Origin: Burkholderia cepacia
Lineage (GTDB): Bacteria; Pseudomonadota; Gammaproteobacteria; Burkholderiales; Burkholderiaceae
Reading direction: 5' to 3'
Assembly: GCF_001039005.1 (NCBI RefSeq)
Contig: NZ_LDWR01000012.1
Location: 62,001-126,000, forward strand
Length of the DNA: 64,000 nucleotides
Below the pieces are notes generated by a model. The model was not told the origin of the DNA and ran no database searches. It worked only from the letters and a program-made list of their open reading frames with translations. Positions within the stretch are counted from its first letter, which is position 1; each line of letters starts with the position of its first letter. Position numbers and translations under genes: made by a program. Shown here one piece after another: positions 25,514-35,347 of the stretch.

Positions 25514-27814
25514 TTACCCGATCCGCCACCACCGAGGCAGCAGATCGCGCACTTCGCGCCGCCGGTAACGGTCGTCGATCAGATGCACGACGCCTTCGTC
25601 GCGCTCGGTGCGGATCACGCGTCCGGCCGCCTGCACGACCTTCTGCAGCCCCGGATACAGGTACATGTAGTCGTAGCCGTTGCCGAAGCGCGCGTCCATC
25701 GCACGCCGCATCTGCTCGTTGACGTCGTTGACCTGCGGCAGCCCGAGCGTCGCGATGAATGCGCCGATCAGCCGCTCGCCGACCAGGTCCACGCCTTCCG
25801 AGAACGCGCCGCCCAGCACCGCGAAACCAACGCCGCGCCCGCCCGCATCGAAGCGCGCGAGAAACGCGTCGCGCTCGTTTTCGGCCATGCCGGGCGCCTG
25901 CGCCCACACGGGCACGTCCGGGTGGCGCGTCTGCATCAGCGCGACCACCCGCCCGAGATAGTCGAAGCTGCTCAGGAACCCGAGGTAGTTGCCGGGCCGT
26001 GTCGCGTACTGCGCGGCGATCAGGTCCGCGATCGGTTCGAGCGAACGGTCGCGGTCGCGCCAGCGTGTCGACACGTGGCTCGCGACGCGCACCGTCAGTT
26101 GCTCGGCGCGGAATGGCCCGTCGACGTCGAGCCAGCCCGTATCGCCGGGCAGCCCGAGTGTGTCGCGGTAGAAGTGGAACGGGCTCAGCGTGCCCGAGAA
26201 CAGCACGGTCGCGCGCGCGGCTTCGTAGCGCGGCGCAAGAAAGGCGGCCGGGATCACGTTGCGCACGCACAGCGTCGACTGGACGCGGTGCCGGCGGCGA
26301 GCCGACGCGACGCCGTCGAGCGCCGGCTGGCGCGGCATCGGTTCGCCGTGCAGCGTCGCGTCGAAGATCGATGCGCTGTCGAATGCGTCGGCGAGCACGC
26401 CGAACTGGATCGCCTCGAAATGAAACCGCAGCAGCGCGTCGCCGTTCGCGCGCGGCGCGTCGGTCAGGTGTTCGCCGATCGCCGCGACGAGGTTCTGCAC
26501 GGCCGACACGATCGGGCCCGGAACGTCCGGATACGCCGCATAGCGCTCGGCCTGCGCGCGATTGACCGTGCCCCACGCGCGGGAGAGCCGGTCGAAGGCC
26601 TTGCGCAGCGCGGCGGGCGCGGCTTCGCGCGCGGCCGCGAACGCGAACGGATCGAGCGACGCGCTGTACATCTTGCGCGCGCGGTCGAGCAGGTTGTGCG
26701 CCTCGTCGACGAGCACGCCGACGCGCCACTGGTTCTGCTGCGCGAGCGTGTGCAGCATCGCACTGCTGTCGTAGTAGTAGTTGTAGTCGCCGATCACCAT
26801 GTCCGACCAGCGCGCGAGCTCCTGCGCGAGGTAGTACGGGCAGACGTCGTGCGCGAGCGCGGCAGCACGCACCGTGTCGCGATCGAGCAGCCCGGCGCCG
26901 ATCGCCGCGTCGCGCGCTGCCGGCAGCCGGTCGTAGAAGCCTTGCGCGAGCGGGCACGATTCGCCGTGGCACGCTTTGTCCGGATGCTCGCACGCCTTGT
27001 CGCGCGCGACGAGCTCCAGCACACGCAGCGGCAGCGCGGGCGTGCCGGCGCCGAGCGTCGTCGCCGCTTCGAGCGCGAGCGCGCGGCCGGGTGTTTTCGC
27101 GGTCAGGAAGAACACGTGGTCGAGCTCGCCCTCGCCGCACGCCTTCAGCAGCGGGAACACGGTGCCGAGCGTCTTGCCGATGCCGGTCGGCGCCTGCGCC
27201 ATTAGGCAACGCTCGTCGCGCGCGGCACGATAGACGGCGACTGCCAGCTCGCGCTGGCCGCTGCGGAACTGCCCGTGCGGAAACGCGAGCGCGCGCAGCG
27301 CGGTGTCGCGCGCGGCGCGATGGGCCGTCTCGCGTTCGGCCCAGCCGACGAAACACGTGCACTGCTCGGCGAAGAACGCCGCGAGCGTGCTCGCGTCCAG
27401 CGTTTCCGTCAGCACGGTCTCGCGCTCGGACACGATGTCGAAATACACGAGCGCGACGTCGATTTCGGCGAGACCGCGCGCGTCGCACATCAGGTGCGCG
27501 TAGATCTTCGCCTGCGCCCAGTGCAGCGCGCGGTGGTTGGCCGGCATCGCGTCGAGGCTGCCGCGATAGGTCTTGATTTCCTCGAGCCGGTTCGACACGG
27601 GATCGTAGCCGTCCGCGCGGCCGCGCACGGTGAGCGTGCCCCACGTGCCCGTCAGCGCGATCTCGGTTTCGTAACGCGCGCCGCGATTCGACGTGACCGC
27701 GCCGTGGCCGGCAATGCCTTCGAGCGCGGTCGGCGCGGGCGTGAAGCGCAGGTCGAGATCGCCGCGCCGCGCGGTGAACTCGCACATTGCCCGCACCGCG
27801 ACGACGTAACTCAT
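25514..27814 (-). CDS. DinG/XPD-like helicase fused to an N-terminal PD-(D/E)XK nuclease domain
   Basis: About 766 residues. The N-terminus shows a Cas4/RecB-like nuclease: a GRADGYDPV aspartate, LEEIKTYRG and HWAQAKIYAHLM. Next come Walker A APTGIGKT, four cysteines for an iron-sulfur cluster (CEHPDKACHGESC plus DVCPYY), DEAH in VLVDEAHNLLD, and motif VI QAAGRVIRTERD. This is an XPD-superfamily 5'-3' DNA helicase. ATG 27814 overlaps the stop of the FAN1-like gene (ATGA). Together they suggest joint processing of branched or crosslinked DNA. Confidence 0.88.
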   Translation of the reverse strand: MSYVVAVRAMCEFTARRGDLDLRFTPAPTALEGIAGHGAVTSNRGARYETEIALTGTWGTLTVRGRADGYDPVSNRLEEIKTYRGSLDAMPANHRALHWAQAKIYAHLMCDARGLAEIDVALVYFDIVSERETVLTETLDASTLAAFFAEQCTCFVGWAERETAHRAARDTALRALAFPHGQFRSGQRELAVAVYRAARDERCLMAQAPTGIGKTLGTVFPLLKACGEGELDHVFFLTAKTPGRALALEAATTLGAGTPALPLRVLELVARDKACEHPDKACHGESCPLAQGFYDRLPAARDAAIGAGLLDRDTVRAAALAHDVCPYYLAQELARWSDMVIGDYNYYYDSSAMLHTLAQQNQWRVGVLVDEAHNLLDRARKMYSASLDPFAFAAAREAAPAALRKAFDRLSRAWGTVNRAQAERYAAYPDVPGPIVSAVQNLVAAIGEHLTDAPRANGDALLRFHFEAIQFGVLADAFDSASIFDATLHGEPMPRQPALDGVASARRRHRVQSTLCVRNVIPAAFLAPRYEAARATVLFSGTLSPFHFYRDTLGLPGDTGWLDVDGPFRAEQLTVRVASHVSTRWRDRDRSLEPIADLIAAQYATRPGNYLGFLSSFDYLGRVVALMQTRHPDVPVWAQAPGMAENERDAFLARFDAGGRGVGFAVLGGAFSEGVDLVGERLIGAFIATLGLPQVNDVNEQMRRAMDARFGNGYDYMYLYPGLQKVVQAAGRVIRTERDEGVVHLIDDRYRRREVRDLLPRWWRIG

Positions 27815-29505
27815 GCGGACAATCCCGCCGCTTCGGCCTGCGCGACGCCCGCGCCGGCCCACTCGACATCGACGACGCGCACCGGAATGCCATGCGCGAC
27901 GCAGTACGCGAGCCAGCGCGTCTGGTTGTCCTGCAACCGGTCGCCGGGGCCCTTCACCTCGATCAGCTCATAGCGGCGCTCGCCGGGCCAGAAGCGCACG
28001 AGATCGGGCAGCCCAGAGCGGTTGCTGCGGATGTCCGCGAGCAGGCGCGTGAACCACAGCCGCAAGTGCTCGGGCGGCAGGCAGTCGAGCGCCTCGTCGA
28101 GCAGTTCGTCGGTCAGCACGCCCCAGAACACGAACGGCGACTGCAACCCCGCCTTCGTCGCGAAATGCCCGCGGATCGTGTCGCGGTATGTACCCGAATC
28201 GAGTTGCGCGAAGCATGCGGCGAACGCGTCCGCACGGCGCACAGCGAAATCGGGCGCATGCAGGTCGGCCGGGCCGCGCTGGAACGGGTGGAAGAACGCG
28301 CCGGGCACGGCCGCGAACACGGGCTCCCAGCACAGCAGCCCGAACAGCGAATTGATCAGCGTGTTCTCGACGTAGTGGACCGGCGAAGCCGGCTGCGCGA
28401 GGTGGTCGCGCACCGCGAACTCGACGCTGACGAATGCTTCGGGACGCGCAAGCACGAGCGTCTCGCGCGGCACGTCCGTCGCGGTGGCCGCGCGTTCGAC
28501 GCGCTGGCCGAGGCGGCGCTGCAGGCGCGGCAGCATGCGCTCGACGCGCTGGCGCTCCTCGTCGCTCTCGAAGCCGCCGCGCGCATCGAGCGCCAGCGCG
28601 AGCGCGTCGTCGTCGCGCCCGCAGCGCTCGAGCACGCGGATGCGCCGATGGCGGCTGCCGGGCCACGCGCTGCGTGCGTACGCGTCGAGCGCGGCGGCCC
28701 AGTCGGCCCGGCGCTCGCACGTCTGCCCGAGGGCGAACAACAGCTTCGCGCGACGCGTCGCGAGCCACGGCTGCGCGCAGTCGACCGCATCGATCGCGCG
28801 CATCAGGTCGTCGAACGGCAGATCTTCCGGCCAAACGTCGAGCGCGTCGCGGCACATCTGCAGCGCGAGGTATGCGTCGACGTCGCCACGCTGCTGGAAT
28901 GCGCGCGACGACGGCGCGATCGGCACGCTTTCGTACTGGAACACGCCGAGATCGGCGAGCACGAACTCGCTCCAGTCCTGATGGAGATTGCCGAAGAACA
29001 TCAGGCGCAGCCGGTCGCACAGCGCGCCGACCGTCACGCGCAGCACGACGTCGCCGGCCTGTGCGCACCATGTGTCGAGCGGCTGTGCTACGTCGTGCGC
29101 GGGCCGCACCCGTTCGAGCCATTCGGGCTTGCGCTCGCCCGCATGCGCGGCGAGCGACGGGAAGATGCGCAGCAGATCGGCCTTGGTCGACAGCGCGAAC
29201 AGTTCGTCGAGCGTCAGCGCGGGCGCCGGATCGACCCAGCCGAGTTCGACGAGCGGCGCGGCCGCATCGAGCGCGCAGCCGATTTCGTCATATACGAGCT
29301 TGCTGGCGCGGAAGTCGGACCCGTTGCGCATCAGCATCCGCACGAGGAGCGCACGCGACGCCTGCGGCAGCGTCGCGAAATGCCGGACGAACGCGTGCTC
29401 GTGCGCGTCGAACAGGTCGTCGTAACGCGCGCCGAGCCAGGCCAGCGCGCGTTCGAAATTGGTCAGGTAGTAAAACGCCGGGGGCGTCGGCGAAACAGGC
29501 GTCAC
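27811..29505 (-). CDS. FAN1-like VRR-NUC domain nuclease
   Basis: A 564-residue protein whose C-terminal 100 residues form a VRR-NUC nuclease: GLPDLVRFWP (metal aspartate), ELIEVKGPGDRLQDNQ (EVK core and glutamine), and a closing WLAYCVAHGIPVRVVDVEW. The upstream part has the all-helical SAP/TPR-like layout of FAN1, which cuts 5' flaps and unhooks DNA interstrand crosslinks. It is translationally coupled to the nuclease-helicase gene downstream, a pairing common in proteobacteria. Confidence 0.88.
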   Translation of the reverse strand: MTPVSPTPPAFYYLTNFERALAWLGARYDDLFDAHEHAFVRHFATLPQASRALLVRMLMRNGSDFRASKLVYDEIGCALDAAAPLVELGWVDPAPALTLDELFALSTKADLLRIFPSLAAHAGERKPEWLERVRPAHDVAQPLDTWCAQAGDVVLRVTVGALCDRLRLMFFGNLHQDWSEFVLADLGVFQYESVPIAPSSRAFQQRGDVDAYLALQMCRDALDVWPEDLPFDDLMRAIDAVDCAQPWLATRRAKLLFALGQTCERRADWAAALDAYARSAWPGSRHRRIRVLERCGRDDDALALALDARGGFESDEERQRVERMLPRLQRRLGQRVERAATATDVPRETLVLARPEAFVSVEFAVRDHLAQPASPVHYVENTLINSLFGLLCWEPVFAAVPGAFFHPFQRGPADLHAPDFAVRRADAFAACFAQLDSGTYRDTIRGHFATKAGLQSPFVFWGVLTDELLDEALDCLPPEHLRLWFTRLLADIRSNRSGLPDLVRFWPGERRYELIEVKGPGDRLQDNQTRWLAYCVAHGIPVRVVDVEWAGAGVAQAEAAGLSA

Positions 29506-29571
29506 GGAGTTTGATCACTGTACATTTGTACAGGTCGGAATCATATCAAATGTGACGCTGCCCGGCCCCGG

Positions 29572-30450
29572 TCAGAACTGGTAATTCACCGACATGTCGA
29601 ACACGCCGTTGGTCGACTGCTGCGTGATCGGGCTGCGCGCCGCGCGGCCGACGAGCTGTTCGATCGCGCCGTCGATCGTGACGAACCAGTGCTTGTTCAC
29701 GAACCAGGCCATCGTCACCCCCGCGCCGACCGACTTGAGCCCGGCTCCCGACGAATAGGCCGGCAGCCCCGAGCGCGCGGCGCCGCCCTGGTTCACGCCG
29801 AACCAGCTGTTCATGTAGCGCGAATCGGCGAACGACACGGTCGGCCCCGCGAACCAGAAGAAATGCTCGTTGCTGCCCGGCAGCGGCATGTACGCGGAGA
29901 AATCGCCGACCCAGCCGTTCGAGCCGCCGATGCTGCGCCGGATATCCGCACGCAGCACGAGCGGAAATTCCTTCGAGATCACGTAATCGGCCGCCAGTTT
30001 CATCACCGGTGCCGCGTTGATGTTGTCGAGGCCGTTCAGGTGCTCGGTATCGTCGGCCGAACGACGCCCGAGGTCGTAACCGACGGACAGGCTTACGCGC
30101 CAGTTCGGCCCGCGCAGTACGTTCGCGCCGAGCCCCTCGCCCGTCGACAGGAAGAACAGGTCGCGATAGCGGATGTCGAGATTCGGGCCGCCCAACACGC
30201 GATAACGGTCGGAGCCCGCATAGCGCGGCTGCAGCGTCATCGCGGCGCCCACGCTGATATCCCAGGTGGAAATGTTCGGGTCGTACAGTTTCTCGAGCGG
30301 CACGCCCGCCGAGTATTGCCACTCGCCGAGCGGCGAAGGCGTCTGGGCCGACGCGTCGCGGGCGCCGGCCGCGGCAAGCGCCGCGCAGGCCGACAGGCCG
30401 GATACGAACCGGCGTGCGCCGGGTGACAGCAACGGGCGAGCAACAGTCAT
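29572..30450 (-). CDS. MipA/OmpV family outer-membrane protein
   Basis: A 292-residue beta-barrel protein. A signal peptide precedes the AQTP site, the mature protein opens with WQYSAGVPL and TWDISVGAAM, and repeated amphipathic strands end with the outer-membrane signature VNYQF (terminal phenylalanine). The family includes MipA, a scaffold for lytic transglycosylases, and OmpV. The start at 30450 is chosen because the signal peptide begins there; the frame is open further upstream but lacks a plausible leader. Confidence 0.86.
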   Translation of the reverse strand: MTVARPLLSPGARRFVSGLSACAALAAAGARDASAQTPSPLGEWQYSAGVPLEKLYDPNISTWDISVGAAMTLQPRYAGSDRYRVLGGPNLDIRYRDLFFLSTGEGLGANVLRGPNWRVSLSVGYDLGRRSADDTEHLNGLDNINAAPVMKLAADYVISKEFPLVLRADIRRSIGGSNGWVGDFSAYMPLPGSNEHFFWFAGPTVSFADSRYMNSWFGVNQGGAARSGLPAYSSGAGLKSVGAGVTMAWFVNKHWFVTIDGAIEQLVGRAARSPITQQSTNGVFDMSVNYQF

Positions 30451-31069
30451 CAAGGCGGTCTCCGTCGGTTGCGCGAAACGAACCTGAGGGAAAGCGCGTC
30501 GCGCCTCCTCGGCTGCAGCGGCCGGCAGCCTGCGGCGCGAACGTAGTGTGCGCTGAATTAACGGACATCCTACGCGACGCGCGCGCAGACGCAAAGCGCC
30601 CACTGTACGCGGGCACCTTGCCGCATCCCGGAACGAAGCGGTGAAGCGTGTTGGAATCAGAAGCGTTCGACATGATAGTCGCCGGCCAGCGCGGCCGCCC
30701 CGCGGGTCGGCGTCATCCGCGAGAAGCTGCGTGCGAGCGCGAACGGACGGACGGCGCACGTTGCGCGACGCGTGCCTGCTGCGCGCACTCGAGGCCGTAT
30801 GGACGGTTTCGTTCCATTCGCGCGCTTCATCCTTGCGGTCGAACCTGCGCCGTTCGGGACGATAGACCGACGATTCGTCCTTCCCCGTGTCGAACCGATC
30901 ACGCGCGCGGTCGAATTCGCCGCCGCAACCGTTCGCGTCGTAACGTATCCTTTCCGAAGATGGATGCATCACGATGTCCTCTCCGTTTCAGCGGCGCGCA
31001 GGCATCGAGCGGCCGATGCCGGGCAGGCACGGCGCTCGCGCGCTGCATCACCGACAAGGAGGTTCGACC
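30451..31069. other. 619-base interval with no confident gene
   Basis: A minus-strand frame starting at 30972 (MMHPSSERIRYDANGCGG) looks coding for about 60 residues, very rich in arginine and aspartate, but then runs on without domain character into the MipA gene. A second minus-strand frame at 30657-30902 is equally plain. Neither is supported by a ribosome site. The 3' part is the promoter region of the small plus-strand gene at 31070. Confidence 0.4.
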
Positions 31070-31318
31070 ATGAACGTTCAAGTCCCCGGCCGCCGCGACA
31101 CCATGTTGCCGGCTGCCGGACTGTTCCGGCTCGCCACGTCGCGCCCGCCGTCCAAAGACAAGACCGAAGAACGAATCGACGAAGGGCTCGAGGAGTCGTT
31201 TCCGGCCAGCGACCCGCCCGCCGTCGGCGGCGCGACCCGTATCGACCCCGCCAAGCCGGCTGACAAGCACGAACGTCGCGCGCCGCACGTCCCGCCCGCG
31301 CCCCGCGATCAGGGCTGA
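31070..31318 (+). CDS. Small acidic protein with EESFPASDPPAV motif
   Basis: An 82-residue protein preceded by a strong AAGGAGG site. The core DEGLEESFPASDPPAV is a recurring short motif of small proteobacterial proteins of unknown function, often in stress regions; ATRIDPAKP follows. There is no signal peptide or membrane segment. It lies close to chemotaxis and stress genes. I know no biochemical role. Confidence 0.72.
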   Translation: MNVQVPGRRDTMLPAAGLFRLATSRPPSKDKTEERIDEGLEESFPASDPPAVGGATRIDPAKPADKHERRAPHVPPAPRDQG

Positions 31319-31334
31319 CGGCGGCACCCGGCTC

Positions 31335-31466
31335 GTGCTGCGTTTCATCGCGGCGACGCCGCGCCACTTCGACGGCAACGAGCCGCGCGCGGCGAAGGCG
31401 CTCGGGATCAGCCTGAAGACGCTCCGCAACCGGCTTGCGCCGATGCGCGACAGCGGCCGCTCCTGA
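31335..31466 (+). pseudogene. Fis-type helix-turn-helix fragment (regulator C-terminus remnant)
   Basis: The frame reads NEPRAAKALGISLKTLRNRL, the DNA-binding helix pair found at the end of NtrC-type activators, ending at TGA 31464. No AAA+ domain precedes it; the upstream frame is open but overlaps the small acidic gene. It could be a relic of a sigma-54 activator or a short Fis-like protein from GTG 31335. Confidence 0.45.
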
Positions 31467-31496
31467 CCTGCGCGGCCGCGTCCTGCGCGAGTCGCG

Positions 31497-33296
31497 TCAC
31501 GCGACCTTGAACCGCCCGACCGTGGTCGCCAGCGCGTTTGCCTGCGATTGCAGCGCGGTCGCGGCGGCGGTCGACTGTTCGACGAGCGCCGCGTTCTGCT
31601 GCACCATTTCGTCGAGCTGCGTGACCGCGCGATTCACCTCCTGGATGCCGCGCGTCTGCTCGTTCGCCGCGTGCGTGATCTCGGAGATGATCGTCGTCAC
31701 GTTCGACACGTTGGAGACGATCTCGCGCATCGTGTCGCCGGCCTGGCGCACCTGCCCGGACCCGGCCGACACGCTCGCGACCGTCGATTCGACCAGCACC
31801 TTCACTTCGCGCGCCGCCTGCGCGCTGCGTTGCGCGAGGCTGCGCACTTCCTGCGCGACGACCGCGAAGCCGCGGCCCTGCTCGCCCGCGCGCGCCGCTT
31901 CGACGGCGGCGTTCAGCGCCAGGATGTTGGTCTGGAACGCGATACCGTCGATCACGCCGATGATGTCGCCGATCCGGCCCGACGCTTCCTCGATCTTCTC
32001 CATCGTCGCGACCACGTCCGACACGACCACGCCGCCGTGCGACGCGATCCGCGACGCGGCCGCCGCGCGTTCGTCGGCCTGGCCGGCCGCGGCGGCCGAC
32101 TGGCCGACCGTCGCGGTGATCTCTTCCATCGACGCAGCCGTTTCCTCGAGGCTCGCCGCCGCCGATTCGGTGCGCGACGACAGGTCCTGGTTGCCTGCCG
32201 CGATCTCGTTCGCGGCCGTGCGCACCGATTCGCTCGCGTCGCGGATCTGGCGCATCACGTCGTTCAGCTTGTCGACAAAGCTGTTGAACGAGCGCGCGAT
32301 GTCGGCGACTTCGTCGCGGCCGTCGACCGGCAGGCGCTGCGTCAGGTCGCCGGCGCCCGAGCCGATCGCGGCCATCGCCTGGCGCACCTGCGACAGGCGG
32401 CGGAACGCGGTCGCCGTGATCGCGCCGATGATCAGCGACGCGACGCCGACGATCACGACCAGCGTGATCAGCGACGCGGTCAGCAGCGAACGCATCCCGG
32501 CCGTCGCTTCGGTCTTGTCGAGCAGCACCAGCGCATACCAGTCGGTGCCCGGCACGGGCCGTGCGCGCACCAGCTTCGCGTCGCCGCCGACGCTCACCTC
32601 GACGGGCGCATTCGCGGCCGCGACCGACGCGGCCCCCATCGCGCCGAGCTCGGGCGACACGTCGGCGACCGCCTTCAGCGTGAGCTTCGGGTCCGGGTGC
32701 GCAACGATGTGGCCGCTGCTGTCGATCAACATCCCGAAGCTCGCGGGCGTCGGGCGGATCGATTTCACGTTGGCGATCACGCTGTCCATCGCGACGTCCG
32801 CGGCGACGACGCCCTTCAGCGCGCCGTCGCGCAGGATCGGCACCGCGAACGTGACCACGAGGTTGCCCGTGCCGGCGTCCACGTAAGGCGGCGTGACGAC
32901 CGGTTTGCCGGCCTGCGCGGCCTGCTTGTACCACGGGCGGCCGGTCGGGTCGTAGTCGGGCGGAATGCCGGTCGGGTCGGAGAAGCGGAACGCCTTGTCG
33001 GCGTAGCCCGCGTAGACGTTCGTGAAGCCGCCGGCCGCGGCCATCTGCTTGAACACCGGCAGCGGATCGGGTGCCAGCGCGGCATCCTGCAGCGATGCGA
33101 TCATCCGGCTCCGGGTGGCGACCCAGTCGGCGATCCCGACCACGTGGCCGCTCGCGACGGAGGTCAGGTTGCGGTCGATCGCGTCGTCGTTGTACGAGTG
33201 CGCAATGAAATAATTGATCAGCGTCGTGGCGACGAGCGCGAATACGACGATGGCGACGCACGCGGCAAGGATGCGGGCGCGGATGGACGAGAACAT
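31497..33296 (-). CDS. Methyl-accepting chemotaxis protein, dCache sensor
   Basis: A 599-residue inner-membrane chemoreceptor. One helix at residues 8-30, a periplasmic double-Cache domain ([20 protein letters not shown], then [12 protein letters not shown]), a second helix near 275-300, a HAMP region and a cytoplasmic signalling hairpin with the tip [20 protein letters not shown] follow in order. Glutamine/glutamate methylation heptads are visible. The small-molecule ligand, probably an amino or organic acid by analogy to dCache, is not given by the sequence. It has its own promoter; no che genes adjoin. Confidence 0.93.
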   Translation of the reverse strand: MFSSIRARILAACVAIVVFALVATTLINYFIAHSYNDDAIDRNLTSVASGHVVGIADWVATRSRMIASLQDAALAPDPLPVFKQMAAAGGFTNVYAGYADKAFRFSDPTGIPPDYDPTGRPWYKQAAQAGKPVVTPPYVDAGTGNLVVTFAVPILRDGALKGVVAADVAMDSVIANVKSIRPTPASFGMLIDSSGHIVAHPDPKLTLKAVADVSPELGAMGAASVAAANAPVEVSVGGDAKLVRARPVPGTDWYALVLLDKTEATAGMRSLLTASLITLVVIVGVASLIIGAITATAFRRLSQVRQAMAAIGSGAGDLTQRLPVDGRDEVADIARSFNSFVDKLNDVMRQIRDASESVRTAANEIAAGNQDLSSRTESAAASLEETAASMEEITATVGQSAAAAGQADERAAAASRIASHGGVVVSDVVATMEKIEEASGRIGDIIGVIDGIAFQTNILALNAAVEAARAGEQGRGFAVVAQEVRSLAQRSAQAAREVKVLVESTVASVSAGSGQVRQAGDTMREIVSNVSNVTTIISEITHAANEQTRGIQEVNRAVTQLDEMVQQNAALVEQSTAAATALQSQANALATTVGRFKVA

Positions 33297-33625
33297 GGCA
33301 ACGACTCGGTAAGGGAGCGCGAACGCCCGGTGGACGAATTCACCGGGTAAACGGCAATCGCGCCACTTACTTGAGGCCGTTGTGACAATTCAGTGAAACG
33401 TATGACGAAATACGCCGGCGACTGTCGGCGTATCGTCAGGATGGTTGCGCCCGGCTGACGCCCCGCGCGAAGGCTGCCGAGCGCGGCAACCTGCGTGCGG
33501 GAATCACCGGCGCTTCGGGTCGGCCGGCTCGCCGTCGGCCGCCTGCATGAAGGTCGAGCGGGATCCGGCCGCGGCCCGGCGACGGAACGGGTAACGCCCG
33601 CGGCGTCAGCCTTGGGGAGCGCCCG
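33297..33625. other. 329-base intergenic region
   Basis: This lies upstream of the chemoreceptor start and downstream of the DUF3562-like gene. The first 130 bases are less GC-rich and should hold the chemoreceptor promoter. I see no gene or repeat. Confidence 0.4.
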
Positions 33626-33883
33626 TCATAGACGATGGCTCGGGCGTGGATCGGATTCCGCGGGCGGCGCACCGGCCGACGTGTCGTTGTCGACGAGATC
33701 GCCCTGCTGGCGCATGCGTTCGCGCAGGTGCCGGATCGCGAACACGTGGATGTAGTCGTGCACGCGCGCGCCGGAAGACAACACGCGCACTTCGTCGTCG
33801 AGCATCGCGCGCAACTGATCCGCGCCGATCGCACGCTGTTCGGCGGCTTCCTTGAGTGAATCGAGCAAATTGTCCTTGGACAT
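33626..33883 (-). CDS. DUF3562-like small protein
   Basis: An 85-residue protein starting at ATG 33883 with an AGGAG site before it. The helical core AIGADQLRAMLDDEVRVLSS and ARVHDYIHVFAIRHLRERMR resembles DUF3562, a Burkholderiaceae family of unknown role. The C-terminal 20 residues are disordered. It has no signal peptide. The neighbouring small genes at 31070 and 34440 are equally obscure. Confidence 0.68.
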   Translation of the reverse strand: MSKDNLLDSLKEAAEQRAIGADQLRAMLDDEVRVLSSGARVHDYIHVFAIRHLRERMRQQGDLVDNDTSAGAPPAESDPRPSHRL

Positions 33884-34439
33884 CGACGAACTCCTGACGG
33901 TCGAGGAACGAAAAGATGACGGTACCGGAAGCTTAAAGACTGGACGGCCGCGCGGCGTGCGATGCGCCCGCGTGTGTTTGCGCGCGATCAACGGCACGTT
34001 GCGTGCCGCCGTGCCGATCCGTCCCCGGACCGGCCGCGCATGGTTCGCGGCGTAAACTGCCCGCGAACGAGACTGGAAACCTTGCCACGCCACCCCGGGG
34101 CGCGGCACCGGCTGACGGGCGGGCGGTCGAACGCCGCGCGGTGCCGATGCAGAGGGGAACTTAGACTGGCCGAAATCATGCGTCAAGCGACGTCCGACGC
34201 ACGCCGTTCATTCATCGGAACGAATGCGCCGGGTCGCCGCCGCACCCGCCGATCGGCCGCCGCGCGTGTCAGCGGATTCCGATACGCGCCGCGCAATACC
34301 TGACAGCGACTTCAGCGCGCGCCGCTTGGCAGCGCGCGATCGCCGCACGATACTGAGTACATGAACGAAACGTTCATACCGGGTCATCGCTCAGCCGGCC
34401 GTCGAGCCGGCATGCGGGGTCCGGCGCGGGAGACCAACC
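33884..34439. other. 556-base intergenic region between divergent small genes
   Basis: No gene is supported. It contains the inverted repeat at 34361-34377 close to the plus-strand gene. The remainder is GC-rich without visible structure. Confidence 0.4.
34361..34377. promoter_or_regulatory. 7-3-7 inverted repeat before the gene at 34440
   Basis: ATGAACG and CGTTCAT flank AAA, a perfect dyad 63 bases before the start codon and just downstream of TACTGAGTAC. It looks like an operator for a dimeric repressor of TetR type. Confidence 0.5.
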
Positions 34440-34874
34440 ATGAAACATCGCAATTTTCCGGGCCGGGACGGCCAGCGGCGCGCGTCGGGCAACGCGCGTG
34501 CCCTGCCCGCCCGGGCCGCGTCGGACGGCAACCGCCCGGCCGACGATCTCGACACCTTGCTCGCGCTCGCACGCGAAGCCGGGCTGCTCGTCACGCTGGA
34601 CGGGCAGATCGGCCGCGAAAAATACCAGAGCGTCGCGGGATCGCTACTCTCGCTGCAACGGTTTGCCGCCGCACTCCGCGCGCGGGCCGCGGCCGACGCG
34701 CCGGCCGTTTCGGAGCCTCGCCGCAAGGCGCGCCCCGGCTGGCCGCACGCGAACCGTCTGCGCAACCGCACGTGCAGTGTGTGCGCGCCGCTGCATGCGA
34801 TGCGCCAACACCGGTGTGTCCGCCGCGGTGCCGCCCGTCGGCACGACCTGCGGTCGATTCTTCGCATCACCTGA
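34440..34874 (+). CDS. Small conserved hypothetical protein
   Basis: A 144-residue frame. Residues 33-85 look genuinely conserved and helical: ADDLDTLLALAREAGLLVTL, DGQIGREKYQSVAGSLLSLQ. After about residue 95 it turns basic and cysteine-rich, which may be readthrough after a frame change or a poor metal-binding tail. No signal peptide. Function unknown; a dyad operator lies upstream. Confidence 0.5.
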   Translation: MKHRNFPGRDGQRRASGNARALPARAASDGNRPADDLDTLLALAREAGLLVTLDGQIGREKYQSVAGSLLSLQRFAAALRARAAADAPAVSEPRRKARPGWPHANRLRNRTCSVCAPLHAMRQHRCVRRGAARRHDLRSILRIT

Positions 34875-35347
34875 GCGCGCAAGCAGCCGGCACGGCACGA
34901 GGCCGTGTCATGGCTGCATCCCGCACTCCCCTCTGCAACGCCTGCCGCGCACTGACGGCAGCGCCACACATGCCGCGACCGCGCGTCATCGCACGCCGCG
35001 CAACTCGGCGGCATGCACAACGATTCCCGCGAGGAAAGAAAGCCGACGGGGCCAAAAACATCAATGGGGAAAGCGGACGGGGTGACTTGCACCCCGCCCG
35101 TCCTCCAAGGCAGCCGGTGGCTGCCTACCCTCGTGCCAGAGAGTTCTCGGTCGGATGACGCACCATTCGATGCATGGCACGGCTCCGGAAGTGATGTGAT
35201 CGATGCTCGTGCTCATGCGTGGCCGTCGTTACGCATGCTCGACAGACCAGCCGCATCGCCAGATGTTCCGTCAATGTCTCACGCGATAAACACGCCATTT
35301 CTGATGCAGGTCAACCCAAGCCCGCTTTGCGCTCGACACCGCGCGAT
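34875..35347. other. 473-base intergenic region with tandem hairpins
   Basis: No gene is supported here. Its main feature is the hairpin pair at 35075-35125. The interval lies between a plus-strand gene and the end of the minus-strand stress-protein gene. Confidence 0.4.
35075..35125. other. Two consecutive stable hairpins
   Basis: The first pairs GGACGGG (35075-35081) with CCCGTCC (35097-35103). The second pairs GGCAGCC (35109-35115) with GGCTGCC (35119-35125) over a three-base loop. There is no T run, so a simple terminator is not indicated; a structured RNA or transcript end is possible. Confidence 0.4.
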
